From Mesotaenium endlicherianum (lineage: Eukaryota > Streptophyta > Zygnematophyceae > Zygnematales > Mesotaeniaceae), in contig WELA01013063.1 in assembly GCA_009602735.1 (NCBI GenBank), forward strand, positions 278,003 through 321,550: a stretch of 43,548 bases of DNA, given 5' to 3'. How positions within the stretch are numbered: position 1 is the stretch's first letter; the number at the start of each line of letters is the position of its first letter. Under the pieces are notes generated by a model. The model made no database searches, was not told the origin of the DNA, and was given only the letters and a program-made list of their open reading frames with translations. This document shows, piece after piece, positions 20,740-31,937 of this stretch. A program made the position numbers and the translations under genes.

Positions 20740-22044
20740 AATAAATAGATAGTAAAAATGTAATTATCTCTTTTAAAATTACTTTGAAAGCAGTGGTAGA
20801 TTTTGTAATAAACAAAGTTGAAAGTGGTAGTTTTGCAATTTACCCTTATAATTTGCCCTGATCTGCCCCCATCCGCCCCCATCCTTAGTCAGGAGGCGGT
20901 ATTTGTCAGTTGGCATTCGTCGAAGATGGTGAGGTCCTTTAATTTACTCTCAGAGCATCCGGAACGTCCATTTACTCTCCCCTCCCACATTCTCCAGCAC
21001 AGTCCAGCACAACGCCTCTTATTGACCGTCACATCCGCCATGGGGATCAGACAAACCTCCGCGCCACTAGCGGTGCCTGCGTTTGCCTGCCATAATCGCG
21101 GTCGATTGGAAATCGACGGACGTATGCCACTGTCAGTAAATTAGGAAGCACGACCAAAGTCGACCACCGTGCCGGGTGGCGTTCACAGCTTGCTTTTGCC
21201 TTGCGGTAGGCACCACGCACCGGTAGACACGGCTCGGGCGTCTACCCCTGGTCTACCCTCCCGCTCTTCACCACTACAGCCCTAAGCGCGTTTTTGCTCG
21301 CTAGCTAAGAAACGTACTCCTACCACACCTTACAATCAGCTTACATAAATTGTGGTTTTATTGTCGGCCTAGAGGACAGGCATATCGTTTCTTGGTGTAG
21401 GGCAAAAGTCGTTGGTATTAAGAATTGAGCCAAGTTTCCTGCATCAGGAGCTTAGAGAATCTTTTAAGGTGAGAGGTACGTCTTCTTATCGTGCGTCTGA
21501 GTGTGGGGAGTCTGTTTACGAAACTTGCATCAGTGGGGCATGAACCGTGGTTGCACATAGTACCGATTAGGGTTAGTATAGATACTCGTTGCTAGACCCT
21601 CGGCAAAAAAATTTATTACGTGATTTATATACTTTTGTTGTTGTAGTATGCATTGACTGACGAGAAGTGCCTTTTGGTCAAGAGGCATCTTCTTGTGGAG
21701 AGGTCATTCACAATCTTGCAACAAACTTTTGTTGGTCAATGTCCTCTCGTGTGGTTTTGTTTCTAGCTCACTTTTGGTTAGTCTGCTGTTGTGCTTTTTG
21801 AGCATGTTCAGTTGTTAGTGATTTTTCAGGGCGTGTGTGGCTTCTCAAGAGGGGTTAGCTCAGGGGTTTGTCCTGTCTGAAATGTTTTGTACAAGAAATG
21901 GTGGTGCGTCGTCGTGGGCAGTAGTGTGCAAAATAGTAAATTTAGGGTTGCTTGTTGTCAAATTTGTCCTTGTCTGGTCTTCTCGACGTCTGACCACGCG
22001 ATGCTACCATTTTGAAGCTGACGTTTGCCTATATATGTGTGCAG
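20740..22044. other. no gene seen; likely promoter and 5' UTR intron of the 22045 gene
   Basis: No conserved protein is visible on either strand. A strong donor, AAG/GTGAGA, lies at 21466-21474, and the acceptor ATATATGTGTGCAG ends at 22044, directly before the ATG at 22045. A 5' UTR intron 21469-22044 is therefore possible. This is inference from splice-site quality only. Confidence 0.3.
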
Positions 22045-22641
22045 ATGGGTGTCATGTTCGCGGTCGCTGTTCTTGCAGCTTCCCTCCTTTCTTCCGCCGT
22101 TTTCATTGTTGCTGCTCCTCTCCCCATCTGCTGTCCATCCTCGCCTGCAACTCTTTGTGACTTTTACTTCGACGGCTACCAGAACAAGATCCCCACCTTC
22201 CACTTACAGGATGGTGAGAAGGGGGACCATGCTATTAGCCCGGCTTCAGTTGCGTCCTTGAGGTGGGTAGGCAGCGTGGCAAACTTCAGCCCAGGTATCA
22301 AGACTCAACAGATAGATAAGCTGGTCAATATTGGGGGAACGGGTTACAATGGCACCTTCTTGAGATGCCCCAAGCCGGTTCCAGAAGGGGAGAACACCCT
22401 GGGGCAATTCTACATTGCAGGGGATGAATCAGCAACTGCCAAGCTCTATGCCAGATCTTGGCAGAGGCAGACCGCGGACCAGAATGGGGTGAAGTGGTAC
22501 CTGAATCGATGCATTAGGCTGGATATTCTTGGCGCCACGATTTACAACCTCGACGGCTCTGTGTTCAACCTTGACATTGCTGATGGCAACCTGGACTTCC
22601 CCGAGGACAGACGTTGTATAGTATTTAAGACTGGTCCATAG
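22045..22641 (+). CDS. unrecognised secreted protein of 198 residues, six cysteines
   Basis: A single uninterrupted ORF starts at the ATG at 22045, immediately after an acceptor-like TGTGTGCAG, and ends at TAG 22639-22641. Residues 1-25 are a strong signal peptide (MGVMFAVAVLAASLLSSAVF) with likely cleavage after IVAA. The mature chain carries six cysteines (PICC, ATLC, FLRC, LNRC, RRC), consistent with three disulfides, and potential N-glycosylation sites (YNGT, ANFS). Recognisable phrases include LVNIGGTGYNGTFLRCPKP and LGQFYIAGDESATAKLYAR. I do not recognise a family. The composition is balanced and unlike the repeats around it, and an AATAAA follows 30 bases after the stop, so a real secreted or cell-wall protein is likely. 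An upstream coding exon cannot be ruled out. Confidence 0.7.
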   Translation: MGVMFAVAVLAASLLSSAVFIVAAPLPICCPSSPATLCDFYFDGYQNKIPTFHLQDGEKGDHAISPASVASLRWVGSVANFSPGIKTQQIDKLVNIGGTGYNGTFLRCPKPVPEGENTLGQFYIAGDESATAKLYARSWQRQTADQNGVKWYLNRCIRLDILGATIYNLDGSVFNLDIADGNLDFPEDRRCIVFKTGP

Positions 22642-22670
22642 ATCATGTGACTTGGTCACACTTACCTGTA

Positions 22671-22676
22671 AATAAA
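22671..22676 (+). promoter_or_regulatory. poly(A) signal AATAAA of the secreted-protein gene
   Basis: CTGTAAATAAAGATC lies 30 bases downstream of the stop at 22641. It combines AATAAA with the TGTAA word used as a 3'-end signal in green algae. Confidence 0.6.
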
Positions 22677-24113
22677 GATCGTGAAATAATGCTCGGGTTG
22701 TCCCCCTCCCATATTTCAGATAAGTGGGGTTTCTAGGATTGTCCTGAGCAGACTCAATGGTCCACGAGGGGTTATTTTTATTTCCTTTGTCAGAATAAGT
22801 CTCATAACATATTTATGTTTCTCAAGGTACTTACACTTATGCACCTGTGGCCTTGCCATTTTAGGGGCGGACTAGTTGTGCATCCCTGTTTGACTTCTCC
22901 ATATAACATCAAGTTACCGTGGTCACTTGTATTCACTCTCACGGCTATGGCTGGCTGCCACACTAAAAGTGTGACTCTAGTGGATAAGAATGCTCTAGTT
23001 CTTGAATTGTGGAAAATATCACCCACTCTGAAGGTTTGGTATGGATGTGGGCGCAGCCATTAAGGATTGAGGAGACATTTTGATTGCCTATGCATATATA
23101 TTTTCAGGTGTTGCACATTTTATATAAGCTTCTGGAAGTTACTCATCAACCCCTTTGTGATGTGCATTGCACCCCAGCAGCTTGATACTTTCATGGGCAA
23201 CAATCATGTCAAGTTGGCACTCTGGATGTATCAATCATTCGTATGTGAAACTCGCATATTGAAGAGGGCCTGTCTCTCCAACGATGTCACTACAAATTGT
23301 CATGCAGGCATGAAGAGTCACAAATGCCAAGATAGCTGTATTTTATATATCTTAGGTAACACCAACAGTAGGGGAACAGGACACAAGTCTAGATACTCGG
23401 AAAGAACGCGAATCACCTAACGAGGGGGGAAAATTGCAGAGGCCATCAACCACGATCAGAGCCAGCCCCATGCTACACAGCCAAGAGTAATACTAATTAA
23501 ACATTGCCCAAGCTGGCGATGTTGTCAAACACAAACCCAATAAGTCTTCTACGCAGTCACGCGTGTAGTCTGCATGCGCGCATGTGGAGCCGCTAGTCCC
23601 ACCGACGACAAACTCCATCACCCTAAGCTGTCACCAGCGTGGTCTGCGTGTGGAGCGACTCCAGGCCATTGGATACTCCCTCCTGCACAGCCAGCCAGCC
23701 AGCACACGCCCTGACGCGTGAGTGCGTGCAAAACTACCATGCAAACACCCCATCTGGACCAAGGAGACAACTTGCCAACCCTCGGCAGCCAAGCTATGGG
23801 CGGCAGCAAGTCTAACACGTGGGAGGATGTGGGACTTGGCCCCTGATCTTTTGCACGAGAAAGATCGTGAGGAGCAGGCCAGGGGGGGGCGCCGTGCCAC
23901 GTTTGCTGCATGGACAAGGCCTCGCACGAATGGGATGGGAGGAGGCAGACGAGGAAGAGTGGCGGAAGGTGGGAGGGAGATCCGCCAGCCCATGGGCCTC
24001 GGGTAGCTCACGCACCTTGGCGATGAGGATGGTCGTTTGGTAGTGAGTCTTGCGCCCCTTCCCTGCAGCCGTCGCAGCAGCCGCAGCAGCAGCACAATCA
24101 AGAGCAAGAACTC
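22677..24113. other. no confident gene
   Basis: The sequence holds scattered open frames without domains. A 47-base minus-strand segment at 24062-24016 has good splice borders (CTGCAG acceptor, AAG/GTGCGT donor) and could be an orphan host exon next to the retrotransposon breakpoint at 24114, but this is too short to call. Confidence 0.4.
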
Positions 24114-25441
24114 TTATGGGGAACGTCGCTTCGACAAGTTCGGCACCTGCACCTGCTGAGCACCTTTCCATGTTCAACCAGTGGTGCAACCAGTTATTCC
24201 ACCCGCATCGGGAGTGCGTGCGCCTAAGCCTAAAGTGTATACTGGAGAGTGTGGATCGCCGCCTGTTCATCAGTTGATTTTTGGAGTAAAGAAGTTTATA
24301 GAGGATTTCGGCGCTCACACTCGGCAGGCAAGTCACCTTCATGGTTACTTTGCTGAAGAAGAGTGCTGTAGCTTGGTATAAGCGAGAGGAGCAACTGTCT
24401 GGACTTCCTGCTACTGTTGATCAGCTCTTTGAAGGCTTGAAGAGGCAATTTCAACCTATTGCACCCGAGGCTATTGCTCAAGATCTGTTGGTGCGCCTTC
24501 GTCAACGAGGAAGCGTTCAAGAGTATGTATTGTGCTTCAATGAGCTGGTGCTTCATTGTCCATCCATGCACGAGTCGGAGACGATGGACAAGTTCAAGAG
24601 GGGACTCCAGCCAACTGTGGCCAAGGAAGTGGCGCTCAAGGACCCTACCCAGTCTTGGAGAAATGATGGCATTGGTGACGAGGGTCGATGCTGTGGAGTA
24701 TAGTCAGAGGCAGTGGGGCAGCCACAACACTGGAGGACATCGACACTTTGGATCTCAAGCGCCAAGCACGAGTGGACAAGGTCCAGTACCTATGGAGTTG
24801 GGACTTGTTTAGAACCAGCGCAGGCAGCAAATTTTCAAGCCGAGAGGACTCTGCTATAATTGTGGCAAGCTTGGGCATCTGGCGCGAGATTGTCGTGTGA
24901 AGGCGAAGCAACCTCAACAGCAGCAAAAAGGACGATGCCAGTAAGTCGTTCTGGGGTGTCTATTGGCATGAAGAAGGAAACTCACAAGGAAGTTATCCCC
25001 AGGAGCCTGTCGAGAAGCGGAAGACGAGACGTTGACAAGCCCATTATCGTGGAAAGAGTAGTCGATGGCAACAAGGCGAAGTGTATGGTCGACAGTGGCG
25101 CAAGTGCAAATTTTGTGCACAAGAAGCTTGTGAAGGGATGGCAAATCCCTGTGCGGAAGCATTATGAGCCTAAGGAGGCAATTTCGGCAAACGGGCAGAG
25201 ACTCAAGTGTGGTGCATCTACGGAAGCTATTCACGTGGAAGTAGCGGGGCACCGGGGTAAAGAAGTTATGGAGCACGCAGAATTAGGTCACCATGAGGTG
25301 GTATTGGGCCGACCATGGCTGAGGAAAGCCAACCCTCGAGTACACTGGAGCACGGGACAAGCAAAGGTCCAAGGGTGTAATGGTCAAACGGAGACAGTGA
25401 AACAGGTGGAGGTAGATACGACCACAAGTAACTGTATTCTG

Positions 25442-25473
25442 TCGAGCCTGCAAGTTTGTCGAGCCTGCAAGTT
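25442..25473. repeat. 16-bp tandem duplication inside copy A pol
   Basis: GTCGAGCCTGCAAGTT occurs twice in direct succession in copy A but only once in element B (near 39815 on the minus strand). The duplication adds 16 bases and so shifts the frame at the end of the protease-region ORF. Confidence 0.8.
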
Positions 25474-27878
25474 AAGAAGCTATGCAGGGCGAATAAGGTG
25501 AAGATGATGTACCTTGTTTCGGTGGTCTTAGCTCGGTCATCAGGGGGAGCAAGCGTGAATCCTAAAAGCCTGGGTGAGCGCGCGTCGCCAGAGGAGCAAG
25601 TAATGGTGTCTGGTCCCCTTGCTCAGAAGGAGCAGAGCCCAACTGCTCAAGAGAAGAAGGAGCCTGCTGAGATGCTTGCCCAAATTAAGGTGCTGTTAAA
25701 AGTGTTAAAGTGTGTTTTACTGAGGAGCTACCTGCAGGATTACCTCCACAGAGAGCTATGGAGCACAAGATCGAGTTGGAACCGAGGAGCAAGCCACCAG
25801 TGAGACCCCCTTATCGACAGTCGTTTGCGGCATTGGATGAGTTGAAGAAGCAGCTGACAGAGTTATTGGAGAAGGGATTCATACAATCCAACGAGTTTTC
25901 AATTGCAGCGCAAGTCTTATTTGAAAAAAAGGACGGGACTACGAGCGTGTGTGTTGACTACTGAGCACTCAACAAGATCACCATCAAGTACAGGGTACCC
26001 ACTTCGACAAGTGGATGAGTTGATTGACAGGCTTGTGGGAGCAAAGTATTTCTCGAAGATCGATTTGAGGAGTGGCTATCATCAGGTACGGATCGCGGAA
26101 GGAGATGTTCAGAAGACTGCTTTCAGGACTTGCTATGGTTTGTTTGAGTTCGCAATCATGCCTTTTGGGTTGACTATTGCACCTGCTACATTCACGAGAC
26201 TCATGAATAATTCAGACCCTACTTGGACCAGTGTGTGGTGGTATTTTTGGACGACATCTTGATCTATTTGAAGACCTTGGAGGAGCATGTGGAGCATCTG
26301 AGGAAGGAAGGTGTTGGAGGTCTTGAGAGATCAGAAGCTGTATGGGAAGATAAGCAAGTATAACTTCTATCTCGAAGATGTTGAGTTTCTTGGAAATATA
26401 GTGGGAGCTGAAGGAGTCAAGGTGGAGCAGAAGAAGGTGCAAGCAGTCAGAGATTGGCCGATACCTGTTGATTTCCATCAACTCAGGGGCTTCCTCGACA
26501 TGGCAACTTATTATCGATGCTTCATTGAAGGATTTGCCAAGGTGTGTGCACCGCTCGCATACATGTTGAAGAAGCAGGAGAAGGGGCTATGGGGTGACAA
26601 GGAGCACAAGTCTTTGAGAAGATTAAGGAGTTATTGACACCAGCACCTGTGTTGGCAATTGCTAGTCCAGAGCTTCCTTTCACCATCATCACGGACGCAT
26701 CAAACTTTGCAGTGGGAGCCATTCTTCTCCAGGATTAGGGCAAAAGATTGCAACCTGTGGCATATGAGAGCAGGAAGTTGAGTCCTGCTGAGCAGAACTA
26801 TGCAGCACACGAGCGGGAGATGTTGGCTATTATCCAGGCTTTGAGGATTTGGCGATGTTATGTGGACGTTCGAAAGGTATCCATCAAGACCGACCACAAG
26901 AGCTTGGAGAAGTTTATGACACAGCCAACGTTGACACCAAGACAGGCAAGGTGGATGGAGTTTTTGCAACAGCTTGACCACAAGATTGAGTACTTACCTG
27001 GGAAGATCAACCCTGCAGACGCTTTATGCAGGAGATGTGACCTTGCAGCTGTCTCAGTCATCAAGGAGAGTATGGACTTCAAGGAGAAGCTTCAGAGAGA
27101 AAATGAGGAGGTCCCTGAGTTTGCAGATGGTGGAGTAGCTGAGTCCAACTCAAATCTGCAGAAGGAGGACGGCATATGGTATTATGGTGATTCCAAGAGA
27201 GTGGTGGTACCCGACATCAAGGAGCTACGATATTTATTACTTGCATAGCATCATGATTGCTTATATGTTGGACACTTTAGAAGCGAGAAGACGGCAAGCG
27301 TGCTGAAGCGGGAGTACTATTGAAGAAATATGGACAAGGACATCGAGGAGTGGATCAGGAGTTGCAAGACGTGCCAGCGGAACAAGTTACAAGACACCGA
27401 ATCAAAAGAAGGGAGGTACATTGCAACCCCTGCCTATTCCAGAGTATCCTTAGGAGCAGATTTCTATGGACTTCATCACATCTTTACCAGTGAGTGGTCA
27501 AGGACGCGATGCAGTATGGGTTGTGTCTGATAGACTCAGCAAGATGGGTCATTTCATTCCCATGAAGAAGACTTCTACGGCAGCAGATGTGGCACGGCCA
27601 TTCTTTGACCACGTGGGTTGCCGAAGCTGATTGTTTCAGATCGAGATCCAAGGTTCACTAGCAACTTTGGACGGTCATTGTTTACGTTGATGGGGACCAA
27701 GCTGAGTATGAACACTTCCTATCATCCTCAGACAGACGGGCAGAATGAGAGGCTCAACAGAACACTGCAAGAGGTGCTCAGGAGTTTAACAATGGAAGAC
27801 CCTTCAGAGTGGGACAAGAAGCTGCCGGAGTTGGAGTTTGCCTACAATAATAGCATGCAGGACTTCTATCTACCAAGC

Positions 27879-28621
27879 TGAAAGGGGCAAAGTGCCCTAA
27901 TGGAAGCGTAGTAACTCACGAGGAAAGGAACTAGTTGCAATCATACTAAAGAGTGCAGCGGCATATCACTAACAAGGCTTAGGAAAAATACTCCACATTT
28001 TGACTAACAAGAAACTGCTCACAAATGTACTAGGATGAAAGGCCTCGTCATTACAAACCCGTAGAAATTTACAGAAGTGAAATTGATAAGAAACAAAGAA
28101 GTTATGCCTATCTATAATTTTCTGCCTAAGTGCTCCTCCCTAAGAGGAAGCTACGGATTCTCCTAAGTGTTCGTCAAATCGTCCCTTCCAGAATATTCGT
28201 GAGAAAACCAGATCAGTCTAATCTGACGTGTCGGGCCGAATTGACGTCCACATACATGCATCGACATTACTAGAATATTCTATCTTAGACGCGCTAGGCT
28301 AAACCGAAACTTCTAGGTAAATTGACCTAGTCGGCACTTTGCGTCAGCCAAACTTACGTGAAGGTTCGAGTTCATTCTAACGGGCCAGATCGCTCGACGC
28401 TGTCGGTCAATCCGACGGTCGCGCTCACCGCAAATTAAGGACAGTCGTCAACCGACCTCAAAACTAATTAAACTTCGGAAATCCATAACTCTCTCAATAC
28501 TTGACAAAATTTGATGAACTTTATATCAAAATGACCACAAAAATGCACTCTATACTACTATACAATCAAAACATACTTTCATGAAACTCAAAAATGCACT
28601 TTATAAACCTATGACCTTACA
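27879..28621 (-). mobile_element. solo LTR (element B family), target duplication CAAGC
   Basis: A 743-base LTR with ends TGAAAGGGGC and CCTTACA on the plus strand (TG...CA) matches the two LTRs of element B along its length. It is flanked by perfect 5-base duplications CAAGC at 27874-27878 and 28622-28626. Removing the LTR and one duplication rejoins the integrase sequence of copy A. In the transcription sense of the family it lies on the minus strand, antiparallel to copy A. A solo LTR with intact duplications is the usual product of recombination between the two LTRs of an inserted element. Confidence 0.95.
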
Positions 28622-28826
28622 CAAGCAGTCACCATTCACTATATGGTTTATGGGAGAGAAGTATATCATCCAGGGAAAGTCTTGTTGGAGATGGCCAAGG
28701 AGACTCAAGTTCCTACTACACACTACTCTTTTATGGAGCAGATGGCAAGGACTTAAAACTTGGCAAAGATGTGTATTCAGAACGCACAAGAAGAGCAGGT
28801 CAAGCATGCTAATAAGCATCGGAGAT

Positions 28827-29541
28827 GTAATGAGTAAATATATTGGTAGATAAAATATCAGTTAAATATAATAGCTAATTGAGTTCAGCCTGCTGGACTT
28901 TAGTTAATATTCAGTCTGCTGGACTTATAATAATATCCAGTTTAATGACTCAGCCAAAAGCAGCAGGCTGAAGTCAACTTAGGTCAGCTTGCTGACATAT
29001 TCTTTGACAGCCAGCTAACTTCCGAATTCGGTAGCAGCGAATTGCCTAGTCATGCATCTAGGTGTGATATGCTAGACGAATGGCCAGATGACATCCCTAG
29101 AATGGATGGCGATTTGGGATGATGGAAGATGGCGGTGGAGTTGGTTCACCGAGGTCCTACCAACGTGGTTAACTCCCGGGTTGGCGGTGCCATTGCACTT
29201 GCCGTTGAACAGAAAACTCATTCCATGTACATATGCTAGGATTGCTCTCGAGTTCGGCATTCAAAAACGAGGCCAACTCTCTTGTACAGCTTACTAAGAA
29301 ATATTTGAATCCAAGACGAGAAGCCATTGATACAAATTGTCTTCTAGCCTTGCTTATGTATGAGTTTACCGACTGCATGATTGATACTTGTTTACGTACA
29401 TTTGACTTGTAAGCGTTGTTCACTGCTAATGTATCGTCCTTTGCTGTTAAGCCAGTTAACAAAAAATATCGTAAAGATTACTTGCTGATGTAAAGATCTT
29501 TATTAATTGTTGATCGCCCATTGGTAAGTCGATTCATTTCA
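28827..29541 (+). mobile_element. family X LTR, copy 1
   Basis: A 715-base segment with TG (TGTAATGAGT) and CA (GATTCATTTCA) ends lies in the integrase of copy A, breaking it after the KHANKHRR-like codons. It is followed by one base and the primer-binding site TGGTATAGGAGC. It aligns along its length with the LTR at 29579-30299, with substitutions and short indels throughout. Confidence 0.85.
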
Positions 29542-29542
29542 G

Positions 29543-29554
29543 TGGTATAGGAGC
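29543..29554 (+). promoter_or_regulatory. primer-binding site (Met-tRNA type) of X copy 1
   Basis: TGGTATAGGAGC follows the LTR by one base. It is similar to TGGTATCGGAGC after the second LTR and to the common TGGTATCAGAGC initiator-Met primer site of plant gypsy elements, with one substitution likely acquired after insertion. Confidence 0.75.
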
Positions 29555-29578
29555 AGTTATCACACTCTTTTTGTATGG

Positions 29579-30299
29579 TGTAATGAATCAGTATATTGGT
29601 TGATATAATATTCATTTAAATATAACAGTTAAATAAGTTCAGCCTGCTGAACTCTAGTTAATAATCAGTCTGCTGGACTTTATATTTAATATCAGTTTAA
29701 TGACTCAGCCGGAAGCAGCAAGCTGAAGTCAGCTTAAATCAGCTTGCTGACACATTCTTTGACAGCCAGCTGACTTCCGTACTCGGTAGCAGCGAACTGC
29801 CTCGATATGCATCTAAGTGTGGTATGCTAGATGAATGGCCAGATGACATCCCTATGATGGATGGCGATTCGGGATGATGGGAGATGGCGGTGGATTTGGT
29901 TAACCGAGGTCCTACCAACGTGGTTAACTCCCGGGTAGGCGGTGCCATCGCACTGACCGTTGAACAGTAAACTCATTCCATGTACATATGCTAGGCATTG
30001 CTCTCGAGTTCGGCATTCGGAAACGAGGCCAACTCTCTTGTACAGCTTACTGAGAGAGATCTGAATCCAAGGCGAGAAGCCATTGATACGCACTGTCTTC
30101 TAACCTTGCTTATGTATGAGTTTACTGATTTGCATTATTGATGCTAGTTTACTCGCATTTGACTGACGAGTATTATTCACTGCTAGTGTGTTGTCCTTTG
30201 CCGTTTAACCAGTTAACGGAAAATACCATAAAGATTACTTGCTGATATAAAGATCTTTATTAATTGTTAATCGCCTATTTGGTAAGTCGATTCATTTCA
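29579..30299 (+). mobile_element. family X LTR, copy 2
   Basis: A 721-base LTR (TGTAATGAATC to TTCATTTCA) begins 37 bases after the first LTR ends. It is inserted exactly in the leader of copy 1, at the position that corresponds to the gag start codon (TTGTATGG before it; in copy 2 the gag ATG is in TTGTATGGTAAGG). It is followed by its own primer-binding site and gag. Confidence 0.85.
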
Positions 30300-30300
30300 G

Positions 30301-30312
30301 TGGTATCGGAGC
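30301..30312 (+). promoter_or_regulatory. primer-binding site (Met-tRNA type) of X copy 2
   Basis: TGGTATCGGAGC lies one base after the LTR end and 22 bases upstream of the gag ATG at 30334. Confidence 0.85.
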
Positions 30313-30333
30313 AGTTATCACAGTCTTCTTTGT

Positions 30334-31425
30334 ATGGTAAGGACAAGGTCTCAAACTAGCAACTCCCGAGACATGGAGAACCAGGATAACGAGAATGTCA
30401 AAAACCAGGCGGAAAGCCATGTAGCGGGAACCCGTACCTATTCTGAAGCAGTGGCAGATACTGCAGCTAGAGAGGCTGCAGATGAGGCAGCTGCTATTGC
30501 CGCAGTCGCAGCACAGCAAGCTGAGGAGGAGAGAGCCAGATTAGAAGCTGAACAATTAGCAAAGGCCACTGAAGATACAGAAAGGAGGGAAGGACAGCCA
30601 ACTGACGAGCGCACTGTTGAAGAACTTATGGCATCAAGGGCCAATATTCTGAACCCACCTCCTGCTGTACAACTCAATGTACCCCTAGGTCAAATACGTG
30701 ACCGGCTGAATGCGGCAGGAATTGCTGCTGCAGGAGCGAGAGGGATTGTTGAGGACATTACTCAGCGAGTAGATGCCAATGCTGCTGCTGCATTTGCTAA
30801 TCTAATACTACAGAGTGTAGACTTGGGAGCATTGTTCGTTCAAATGCAGTCGCAAATGACGACCATGTATCAGTCCCAACAGGAGGACAAAAGAATCATA
30901 ATGTCTCTACTGCGGGACAGAGACCAACTGGGGTCTCAAACCACTAGTGGTGGTGGCCGAGGGCCTAGTAAGCCCAAGCCGAAACCTCCCCAGGAATATG
31001 ATCCTGAGGGAAACAGAAAATATTACCTGATCAAGTTTCTCGCGGATGTTGAGCAGTGGCTGGAGAACTACCCAGAACTGCAAGATTACGAGAAGGTCAG
31101 GCACACCGGTGCGCTACTGAAAGGCAGTGCCGCAGACTGGTGGCTTTACTGGAAGGAAGAGCGTAAGGCTCGGCAACTCGGTGACCCTACGTGGGTAGAG
31201 TTTGTCGAGAAGTTGCATGAGAAGTTTGATGTCATCAACCAGCAGGAGAAAGCTATCTATGCGATGAACTCCCTGACACTGAAGCAGACCACTTCAGTTG
31301 CTGAGTTTGCTCAAAAGTTCCAGGAGAACATGATGAAGCAGCCAAACTTGCCAGAACGGTATAGGATAGCTTATTTCAAGTATGGCTTGAAAGCTGGAGT
31401 CTCTGGTCATTTCCCTGAGAAGAAG
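30334..31425 (+). pseudogene. family X gag, truncated by insertion of family Y LTR
   Basis: The ATG at 30334 opens 364 codons before the Y LTR starts at 31426. The N-terminus is charged and Ala-rich with coiled-coil potential (AAREAADEAAAIAAVAAQQA, EEERARLEAEQLAKATED). A basic/Pro linker KPKPKPPQEYDPEG precedes a retroviral-type gag core: YYLIKFLADVEQWLENYPEL, LLKGSAADWWLYWK, WVEFVEKLHEKFDVINQQEK, LKQTTSVAEFAQKFQ. Gag forms the particle that packages element RNA. The reading frame runs on into the LTR and stops at 31515. No zinc knuckle or protease of this family follows. Confidence 0.88.
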
Positions 31426-31900
31426 TGTAATGATTTGAGTTATTATATATTAGTTTGCATATATTTTAATGTTTTCGAATATATTTGGAGTAGTATTATG
31501 TGGAGTCAAGTGTGAATAGATACTCTAGTAACTTGGTTCATATCCTTTGAACCTTCCAAGGCATTTTCGAAGTTAGAGGAAAGACCTAGAAGAACTCCAT
31601 GGGGCAAAAGTCAAATGTGCCATTTTTAGGTCAAAAGGACATGTGTACATTATTCTAGAAAGAGGTGGTAAGTTTTGGGATGTGTTGGGTGCCAACACAT
31701 CAACATGCACCTTCCTAAAAATTACTTATGTAGCTAGTAAATTAACAAGAGCTAGAACATAGAAAGACATTCCAGAAATATATCAACTTTCAAGAAGTCA
31801 TCTCTTTTTCAAGAAGCTACCACTTGTGTTCAAAGATCCTTGTCTTGAATAGATAAAGTATTCTATTTTACTAAGTACTTTATCTATCTGTTTCACTACA
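31426..31900 (+). mobile_element. family Y 5' LTR inserted in X gag
   Basis: A 475-base LTR runs from TGTAATGATTTGAG to TTTCACTACA (TG...CA). It is preceded by AGAAG at 31421-31425, the expected left copy of a 5-base target duplication; the right copy is not visible because the 3' part of Y is missing. It is followed by one base and a Met-type primer-binding site. Confidence 0.8.
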
Positions 31901-31901
31901 G

Positions 31902-31913
31902 TGGTATCGGAGC
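31902..31913 (+). promoter_or_regulatory. primer-binding site of family Y
   Basis: TGGTATCGGAGC lies one base after the LTR and 24 bases upstream of the gag ATG at 31938. It is the same primer type as families X and B. Confidence 0.85.
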
Positions 31914-31937
31914 TAGGCACTTTGGTAGCACAAGAAG

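Larger units (their letters stand above)
24114..28826 (+). mobile_element. Ty3/gypsy chromovirus copy A, 5'-truncated and degenerate, split by a solo LTR
   Basis: The sequence starts abruptly at [14 protein letters not shown], an internal gag position matching element B (35977-42134). Then follow gag (frameshifted), an intact zinc knuckle [14 protein letters not shown] near 24850, the gag stop TAA at 24942-24944, and a pol frame in -1 with protease [15 protein letters not shown] near 25085. Reverse transcriptase has FLDDILIY near 26250. RNase H follows (ITDASNFAVGAILL). Integrase has SDRDPRFTSNF near 27640. In-frame stops occur, including at about 25962, 26737 and 27246, along with several frameshifts and a 16-base duplication near 25442. 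Integrase is interrupted at 27878 by a solo LTR, resumes at 28622 and stops at 28826 where a different LTR begins. The 3' end and both own LTRs are missing. The copy cannot be autonomous. Confidence 0.9.

Noticed and set aside
24016..24062. Possible 47-base minus-strand exon (KTHYQTTILIAK frame) with good acceptor and donor next to the copy A breakpoint
   Set aside because: Too short, with no neighbouring exon that joins in phase and no recognised family; it could be chance.
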